A stretch of DNA of 10,100 nucleotides from an uncultured Actinomycetes bacterium (GTDB lineage: Bacteria; Actinomycetota; Thermoleophilia; Gaiellales; F1-60-MAGs149): NCBI GenBank assembly GCA_903847495.1, contig CAINDT010000191.1, positions 1-10,100 of the forward strand, written 5' to 3'. Under the pieces are notes generated by a model that did not search any database, was not told where the DNA came from, and saw only the letters and a program-made list of their open reading frames with translations. The position numbers and the translations under genes are program-made. Shown one piece after another: positions 5,662 through 10,100 of the stretch (position 1 is its first letter; every line of letters starts with the position of its first letter).

Positions 5662-6884
5662 GCTGCTCCTCCGAGCGTCGTGATGATCTCGTCTGCGGCG
5701 CGCTGGCCGCTGCGGATCGCGCCCTCGATGGTGGCGGTCCAGTCGCGCGGCGCGGTGTGCTCGCCCGCGAACGCGACCCGTCCCAGCTGATCGCCGATGG
5801 GGTGCCGCTCGCGGTCGTCGGGAATGCCGGTGACAGCCGAGTAGGTGCCGCCGGTCCAGGGGTTGTCGTGGCGCCAGATCGTCGTCTCCGCCGCATTCTC
5901 GTCGAGCGCGGGCAGCTCGGTCCAGAAGCCGCGGATGCGATCGACCCAGGTGGCCGGCCCCGCATCGACGTCGAGCAGGTCCATCACCGGGGCACCGCCG
6001 ATCCACGAGCCGACGACGGTGCCGCCAACCTCGTCGCATGGCGTCGTATACGCCCAAAAGCGGTCGGCGGTCGACATGATCGCGGCCGGCGGGATTGCCT
6101 GCGCGGCGGGCACGACGAGCTTGGCGGCCTGGCCGACAGGGATGCCATTCATCGCGGCGATACGCTCGGCCTCGAGCGGCGGGTCGAACGCAATGTGCTG
6201 CGTGACGGCAAGCGGCACGGCGACGATGCAGGCGTCGGCCTCGAAGACGCCGCTCTCGGCGTGGATGCGCACGCCGTCGGGTCCGTGCTCGATGCGCGAG
6301 ACCGGGTCCTCGAGGCGCACGGCGTCGCCGAGGCGCTCGGCCAGACACAGTGCGATGCCGTCGTTGCCCCCGCCGATGCGGCGCGTCTCGCCGTCGTCGA
6401 GCAGGTGGCTGACGGTGCGCAGCCGCTCGGCAGGCAACAGCTCGAGCGCGACGGAAGAGGCACTCTGCGAGCGGCTGGCGAGCAACTCGCGAATGTCGTC
6501 GTCTTCGACCGTGGCGAGGATGTCGAGCGCCATCGCATCGGGACCGGCTGCGGCGGCGGCGGCCTCCACATCGTGCGCGGCGGCAAGCGCCTCGGCCCGG
6601 TCGATGCCCGGGTCGGGCCGCAGCTCGCGGTCGGGGTAGCGAATACCCATGCCGACGTACTCGAGCCCGAGCCGTTCGACCATCGCGTCGGTCGCGTCGT
6701 AGCCGGCGGTGATGAACTCCGCCCCTCGCTCGATCAGCGCGCCGTTGCCGGCACGGTCGCTCCAGACGCGGCCCCCGACGCGATCGCGTGCCTCCAATAC
6801 CGTCACCTCGATGCCGGCCTGGGCCAGCGCGTCTGCCGCCGTCAGCCCAGCGCAGCCCGCTCCGATCACCACGCATGTCTTCAT
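5658..6884 (-). CDS. Flavin monoamine oxidase family FAD-dependent oxidoreductase
   Basis: A 408-residue FAD enzyme. The N-terminus MKTCVVIGAGCAGLTAADAL carries GAGCAG at residues 8-13, then EARDRVGGRVW at 31-41. The C-terminal flavin motif is FAGEHTA at 372-378 with DWTATIEGAIRSGQRAA at 381-397, very close to the canonical amine oxidase ending. GQAAKLVV in the middle holds the lysine expected to point at flavin N5. It should oxidise a primary or secondary amine, releasing H2O2; the substrate is unknown. The start is set at the ATG preceding the FAD motif. A 43-residue longer frame exists but would overlap mobA and lacks homology. TAGGGT 7 nt upstream and no ribosome site suggest a leaderless message. 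First gene of an operon with the cupin. It differs clearly from the other amine oxidase in this window, so it is not a recent duplicate. Confidence 0.93.
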   Translation of the reverse strand: MKTCVVIGAGCAGLTAADALAQAGIEVTVLEARDRVGGRVWSDRAGNGALIERGAEFITAGYDATDAMVERLGLEYVGMGIRYPDRELRPDPGIDRAEALAAAHDVEAAAAAAGPDAMALDILATVEDDDIRELLASRSQSASSVALELLPAERLRTVSHLLDDGETRRIGGGNDGIALCLAERLGDAVRLEDPVSRIEHGPDGVRIHAESGVFEADACIVAVPLAVTQHIAFDPPLEAERIAAMNGIPVGQAAKLVVPAAQAIPPAAIMSTADRFWAYTTPCDEVGGTVVGSWIGGAPVMDLLDVDAGPATWVDRIRGFWTELPALDENAAETTIWRHDNPWTGGTYSAVTGIPDDRERHPIGDQLGRVAFAGEHTAPRDWTATIEGAIRSGQRAADEIITTLGGAA

Positions 6885-6891
6885 AGAGGTG

Positions 6892-6914
6892 ACCCTACCA
6901 GCCGCTGGTACCTT
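6892..6914. promoter_or_regulatory. Palindromic divergent promoter between amine oxidase and mobA
   Basis: TACCAG (6896-6901), CCG, and CTGGTA (6905-6910) form a perfect inverted repeat. Each arm contributes the TGG plus the first TA of an extended -10. On minus it is TGG-TAGGGT (box 6897-6892), 7 nt from ATG 6884. On + it is TGG-TACCTT (box 6909-6914), 6 nt from ATG 6921. The two boxes are only 11 bp apart, so each promoter's -35 region lies across the other's -10 and start. Confidence 0.6.
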
Positions 6915-6920
6915 CTCGCC

Positions 6921-7526
6921 ATGGGCGCGATCCTGCTTCTCGGTGGCCGATCCACACGCATGGGCGCGGCGAAGGCCGACCTCGACTGGCGGGGCGAGCC
7001 GCTGGCCGCGCACATCGCACGCGTGTTGCAGACCGCGGTGACCGGACCGGTGATCGCCGTGGCCGCCCCCGACCAGGTTGTCCCGGTGCTACCCGCTGGC
7101 GTGGAGTTGACGCGCGATCGCGTGGCTGAGCAGGGACCGCTGCGTGGCGTCGAGGCCGGACTGCTCGCGCTCGGCGATCGCGCCGACGCGGTCTTCGTCG
7201 CGAGTGTCGATGCGCCGCTCCTCCACCCCGTCTTCGTCGCGGCACTGCTGGACGCGCTCGGCCCCGACGATGACCTGCTCGTCCCCGCCGCGCAGGGCTT
7301 CCGCCATCCACTCACCGCCGCGTGGCGCACGTCGACGCTGCCGGTGGTCACCGCCGCGCTCGCCGAAGGCGTCGCCGGCCCCGGCTACCTCTTCGACCGC
7401 GTCCAGACGCGCTTTCTCGACGAGGCCGCGCTCCTCGCACTACCCGGCGTGCGGGACGCCGATCCGCGACTGGACTCGCTGCGCAACGCCAACACGCCGG
7501 AGGAGTTCGCGGCGCTGGTACCGTGA
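6921..7526 (+). CDS. mobA: MobA-like molybdenum cofactor guanylyltransferase / NTP transferase
   Basis: A 201-residue nucleotidyltransferase. The N-terminal signature LLGGRSTRMGAAK (residues 6-18) is the GTP-binding loop, followed by GPLRGVEAGL at 72-81, SVDAPLL at 95-101 with the metal-binding Asp97, and NANTPEE at 189-195 near the C-terminus. The length matches MobA. MobA attaches GMP to molybdopterin to make the bis-MGD type cofactor in the cytosol. Related MobA-like proteins act as CTP transferases (MocA) or on other substrates, so the exact nucleotide is not certain. No molybdoenzyme is visible in this window. The ATG is preceded by an extended -10 and no ribosome site. Upstream open frame is shadow of the opposite-strand oxidase. 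The stop lies next to the start of the FAD oxidase. Confidence 0.88.
   Translation: MGAILLLGGRSTRMGAAKADLDWRGEPLAAHIARVLQTAVTGPVIAVAAPDQVVPVLPAGVELTRDRVAEQGPLRGVEAGLLALGDRADAVFVASVDAPLLHPVFVAALLDALGPDDDLLVPAAQGFRHPLTAAWRTSTLPVVTAALAEGVAGPGYLFDRVQTRFLDEAALLALPGVRDADPRLDSLRNANTPEEFAALVP
7516..7524 (+). promoter_or_regulatory. Possible extended -10 (TGG-TACCGT) within the mobA end
   Basis: TGG-TACCGT ends 7 nt before ATG 7532 and shares the 10-mer CGCTGGTACC (7513-7522) with the mobA promoter (6903-6912). It also encodes the last residues of mobA, so it may be coding sequence only. If real, it would start a leaderless transcript for the FAD oxidase. Confidence 0.3.
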
Positions 7527-7531
7527 CGCGC

Positions 7532-8911
7532 ATGGACGAGGCCGGAGAGCTGCGCGCGGCGATCGAGGCGATCGTCGGCGCCGAGCATGTGACGACCGCC
7601 GAGAGCGAGTTGGAGCGCCACGGCCACGACGAGTCGTGGCATGAGACGGCCCGCCCGGACCTCGTGGTGTTCCCCGGTTCGACCGAGGAGGTCGCAGCCG
7701 TGGTGCGCGCGTGCCACGCCCGCCGCGTGCCGATGATCCCGTTCGGCGCCGGCTCCTCCCTGGAGGGCAACGTCGCGGCGCTCACCGGCGGCGTGTCGAT
7801 CGACCTGACGCGGATGAACCGCATCCTGTCGGTGCGTCCCGAGGACCTCGACGCAACGATCGAGGCCGGCGTGACGCGCCGCCAGCTCGAGGAGCGGCTG
7901 CGTGAGGACGGCGTCTTCTTCTCCGTCGATCCAGGTGCCGATGCCACGCTCGGCGGCATGGCAGCGACGGGCGCGAGCGGTACGACCGCGGTGCGCTACG
8001 GAACCATGCGCGAGAACGTCCTGTCCCTGACGGTCGTGACCGCCGACGGCGAGATCATGCGCACGCGTTCCCGAGCCCGCAAGTCGTCCGCCGGCTACGA
8101 CCTGACGCACCTCCTGATCGGCTCCGAGGGCACGCTCGGTGTGATCACGGAGCTGACCGTCAAGCTGCACCCGCTGCCCGAGGCGACGGCGTCCGCAATC
8201 GTCAACTTCCCCACCGTCCGCGATGCCGTCGAGGCCGCTACCGAGACGATCCAGATGGGCCTGCCCGTCGCGCGCGTCGAGTTGGCCGACGAGGTGACGA
8301 TGCACGCGATCGCGCAGCGCTCCGAGCTGCCGGTGGCGGAGCGCCCCACGCTCTTCTTCGACCTCCACGGCTCCGAGTCCGGCGTGCAGGAGCATGCCGC
8401 TGCCCTCGCCGACATCGTCGCGGCGCACGGCGCTGAGGGCTACGAGTGGTCGACGGATCCCGCTGAGTGCCGCCGCATCTGGCACGCGCGCCACCAGGTC
8501 TACGAGGCAACCGTGGCGTTGCGCCCGGGCTGTCGCGGCATGCCGACCGACGTCTGCGTGCCGGTCTCGCGCCTTGCGGACTGCATCGAGGAATCGCGCG
8601 CGGACCTCACCGCATCTGGCGTCTTCGCCCCGATCGTCGGTCACGTCGGCGACGGCAACTTCCACCTCACGATCGTCGTCGACCCGAATAGCGATGAGGA
8701 GGTCGCGGCGGCCCGCGGCCTGTCCGAACGCCTCGTCAAGCGCGCGATCGAGATGGAGGGCACCTGCACGGGCGAGCACGGCGTGGGCATCGGCAAGGTG
8801 AAGTACCTCGCGCTCGAGCACGACCCCGAGACGATGGCGATGATGCGCCGCATCAAGGACGCGATGGATCCGCTCGGGCTGATGAACCCCGGCAAGGTCC
8901 TCAGCGCGTGA
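7532..8911 (+). CDS. FAD-linked oxidase, GlcD / D-lactate dehydrogenase type
   Basis: A 459-residue flavoprotein of the vanillyl-alcohol-oxidase-like FAD family. The FAD-binding part has FGAGSSLEG at residues 71-79, GGMAATGASG at 141-150, RYGTMRENV at 155-163 and GSEGTLGVIT at 197-206. The C-terminal FAD-oxidase domain shows GHVGDGNFHL at 370-379, TGEHGVGIGK at 413-422 and NPGKVL at the end, as in GlcD and cytochrome-linked D-lactate dehydrogenases. The likely reaction is oxidation of a 2-hydroxyacid to a 2-ketoacid with electrons passed to a protein partner. The start could instead be GTG 7523, which overlaps the mobA stop as GTGA. No Fe-S domain is fused to it. Its stop overlaps the next gene's start (GTGA), so it is translationally linked to the acidic protein and the FrhB-like protein. 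Confidence 0.92.
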   Translation: MDEAGELRAAIEAIVGAEHVTTAESELERHGHDESWHETARPDLVVFPGSTEEVAAVVRACHARRVPMIPFGAGSSLEGNVAALTGGVSIDLTRMNRILSVRPEDLDATIEAGVTRRQLEERLREDGVFFSVDPGADATLGGMAATGASGTTAVRYGTMRENVLSLTVVTADGEIMRTRSRARKSSAGYDLTHLLIGSEGTLGVITELTVKLHPLPEATASAIVNFPTVRDAVEAATETIQMGLPVARVELADEVTMHAIAQRSELPVAERPTLFFDLHGSESGVQEHAAALADIVAAHGAEGYEWSTDPAECRRIWHARHQVYEATVALRPGCRGMPTDVCVPVSRLADCIEESRADLTASGVFAPIVGHVGDGNFHLTIVVDPNSDEEVAAARGLSERLVKRAIEMEGTCTGEHGVGIGKVKYLALEHDPETMAMMRRIKDAMDPLGLMNPGKVLSA

Positions 8912-9297
8912 GCCAGATCCGCACCTGGACCGACGGCAGCGCGTGGCTCGCCGAGTTCGAGACGGGTGCGGACGCGATGGACTCGCTCGAGGGCGGCTGG
9001 CTGGACGTCCAGCCCGAGCTGGCCGAGGAGGGCTGTGCCGCAGTGCGCGCCGGCGTCGAGCCGGTGGCGCAGGACATGCGCACGGGCGAGCTCGGCCGTG
9101 GCGTCGTGACGGTGGTGCTTCACGCGCGCGGGCTCGAGGTCGAGGTCTTCTCCGAGCCGATCGAGATGGTGGCCGGCGAGCACTTCGGCGGCGTCGATCG
9201 CGGCGACTGGGGTACCCGTGGCGGCGAGGATCCCAACGATGCGTGGCAAGGCGTCGACGTCGAGCCCGAGTACGACGGGATCGACGAGGCGCCGTGA
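8908..9297 (+). CDS. Small acidic protein of unknown function
   Basis: I do not recognise this 129-residue protein. It has 29 Asp/Glu against 7 Arg and no Lys, so it is strongly acidic, with five Trp. The first 90 residues look like a compact alpha/beta domain, with alternating hydrophobic strands such as GRGVVTVVLHARGLEVEVF. The last 35 residues, from about 94, are Gly/Asp/Glu-rich and probably disordered. There is one Cys and no signal peptide or membrane segment. The GTG start overlaps the oxidase stop and its own stop overlaps the next start, both as GTGA. A real gene is supported by this gap-free placement and by a codon pattern like its neighbours'. A small partner or assembly factor for the flanking redox proteins is a guess. 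Confidence 0.75.
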   Translation: MSQIRTWTDGSAWLAEFETGADAMDSLEGGWLDVQPELAEEGCAAVRAGVEPVAQDMRTGELGRGVVTVVLHARGLEVEVFSEPIEMVAGEHFGGVDRGDWGTRGGEDPNDAWQGVDVEPEYDGIDEAP

Positions 9298-10100
9298 AGC
9301 CCGCCAATCGGCCCGCGTCGTTGGCGGAGGTCGTGCAGGGCGGCCTCTGCTCGAGTTGCGGCATCTGCGCGAGCATCGACCCGCGCATCGAGATGCGGCT
9401 CGCGCCGAATGGCAATCTGCGCCCGCACCTGCCGGCCGAGACCGATCCCGCGCTGGTTGAGGTGTGCCCGGGCGCGACGGTGATCGGCGCCGACCCCGCA
9501 GCGCTCGACGAGGGCACAACGCTCGATCCGGTCTGGGGCCCACGCCGCGCGATGCACCGGGCCTGGGCGACGGATGCTGAAGTGCGCCACACCGCGGCGG
9601 CCGGTGGCGTGCTCACCGCACTCGGCATGTTCCTGCTCGAGTCGGGTCGCGTCGACGCCATCCTCCACGTGCGCGCCTCGGGCGACGATCCCACGCTCAC
9701 GCTGCCGCAGATCTCGCGCACGCCCGCCGAGGTGCTGAGCGGTGCCCAGTCGCGCTACGGCCCGGTGGCGCCGCTCGTACCGGTGATGGACCTGCTCACC
9801 GAGGGCATCCGCTTTGCGGTGATCGCCAAGCCGTGCGATCTCAATGCGATCCGCAACCTCGGACGTCGGGATCCGCGCGTCGACGAGCAGATCGCCTACC
9901 TCCTGACGATCTTCTGTGGCACGACCGCGAGCCGTCACATGCCGCGCGACATGGCGGCCGCGCACGGCATGGATCCCGATGCGCTCACCACGTTCCGCTA
10001 CCGCGGCCTGGGCTGGCCGGGCCTGACGACGCTTGAGGATGCCGCCGGCAACCGCGCGGAGTTGAACTACCGCGAGGCCTACCTCGACGAGGCGGAGACA
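9294..10100 (+). CDS. Coenzyme F420 hydrogenase/dehydrogenase beta subunit family (FrhB-like), 3' partial
   Basis: The first 269 residues of an iron-sulfur flavoprotein cut by the window edge. A 4Fe-4S site near the N-terminus has Cys19, Cys22 and Cys25 (GLCSSCGICAS) plus Cys58 in EVCPG. The FrhB N-domain follows, with AAAGGVLTALGMFLLESG at 101-118 and SRYGPVAPL at 153-161. The C-domain then shows AKPCDLNAIRNL at 178-189, FCGT at 207-210 and FRYRGLGWPG at 234-243. Family members carry FAD and pass electrons to F420, or act on other substrates such as chlorophyll intermediates. Start is GTG 9294, overlapping the preceding stop as GTGA, with GAGG 4 nt upstream. It should be the electron outlet of the operon, by inference. 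No stop codon is reached. Confidence 0.88.
   Translation, partial: MKPANRPASLAEVVQGGLCSSCGICASIDPRIEMRLAPNGNLRPHLPAETDPALVEVCPGATVIGADPAALDEGTTLDPVWGPRRAMHRAWATDAEVRHTAAAGGVLTALGMFLLESGRVDAILHVRASGDDPTLTLPQISRTPAEVLSGAQSRYGPVAPLVPVMDLLTEGIRFAVIAKPCDLNAIRNLGRRDPRVDEQIAYLLTIFCGTTASRHMPRDMAAAHGMDPDALTTFRYRGLGWPGLTTLEDAAGNRAELNYREAYLDEAET

Noticed and set aside
5662..6876. Fusion of the cupin to a long N-terminal domain in the same frame
   Set aside because: The extra residues are an Arg-rich shadow of the amine oxidase gene on the same strand. A good ribosome site and an ATGA overlap mark the cupin start at 5661.
5634..6920. A 429-codon upstream extension of mobA
   Set aside because: It is antisense to the amine oxidase and shows no domain. 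MobA proteins start at the LLLGGRSTRMG segment, and a promoter-like box precedes ATG 6921.
6885..7013. A 43-residue N-terminal extension of the second amine oxidase
   Set aside because: It would run into mobA on the other strand and has no family similarity. The FAD motif begins directly after ATG 6884.
7322..7531. A 70-residue N-terminal extension of the FAD oxidase
   Set aside because: It lies inside mobA in another frame and has the composition of a shadow frame. GTG 7523 or ATG 7532 fits operon spacing.
7385..9721. A 778-codon open frame on the minus strand opposite the FAD oxidase genes
   Set aside because: It is antisense to mobA's end, the FAD oxidase, the acidic protein and the FrhB-like gene, all with clear domain motifs or operon placement. 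Its translation is low-complexity Arg/Ala/His-rich text typical of frame shadows in GC-rich DNA.
1..10100. CRISPR array, tRNA, IS element or phage attachment site
   Set aside because: I saw no regularly spaced direct repeats, tRNA cloverleaf sequence, transposase motif or terminal inverted repeats.

Overview
The window is GC-rich, gene-dense DNA that looks like a chromosomal metabolic region of an actinobacterium. A Thermoleophilia-type lineage is my guess at low confidence. The reasons are strong G/C bias at third codon positions, frequent GTG starts, an F420-hydrogenase-type gene, and several genes that appear to be read from leaderless transcripts with a TANNNT -10 box 6 or 7 nt before the start codon. 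I see no tRNA, rRNA, IS element, phage gene or CRISPR array. No gene-free stretch exceeds about 110 bases.

Left part (1-2889). A luciferase-family (LLM class) flavin oxidoreductase on + converges on a short-chain dehydrogenase (SDR) on -. The SDR is divergent from a MerR-family regulator. Their 50-bp gap holds a textbook MerR arrangement: a 22-bp dyad lies between a -35 and a -10 separated by 20 bp and aimed at the SDR. The dyad runs into the first four codons of the regulator. A short DtxR-fold regulator on - follows. It seems to have lost every metal ligand known from DtxR.

Middle part (2890-6884). The DtxR-like gene is divergent from an operon of a PHP-domain (CehA/McbA-type) metallohydrolase and a flavin monoamine-oxidase-like enzyme. 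That operon converges on a second operon on -, made of another flavin amine oxidase and a DUF861-type cupin joined by an ATGA overlap. A strong GC hairpin sits exactly between the two converging stop codons. The arrangement suggests amine oxidation, but substrates cannot be read from sequence.

Right part (6885-10100). A palindrome in a 36-bp gap carries face-out -10 boxes for the second amine oxidase and for a MobA-like molybdenum cofactor guanylyltransferase. Downstream of mobA are a GlcD/D-lactate-dehydrogenase-type FAD oxidase, a small lysine-free acidic protein of unknown function, and an FrhB-like iron-sulfur flavoprotein cut by the window edge. The last three are linked by 4-nt GTGA overlaps, and a GTGA also sits at the mobA stop. 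The most interesting hypothesis is that these three proteins form one redox unit passing electrons from a 2-hydroxyacid to F420 or another low-potential acceptor. That is inference from gene order only.
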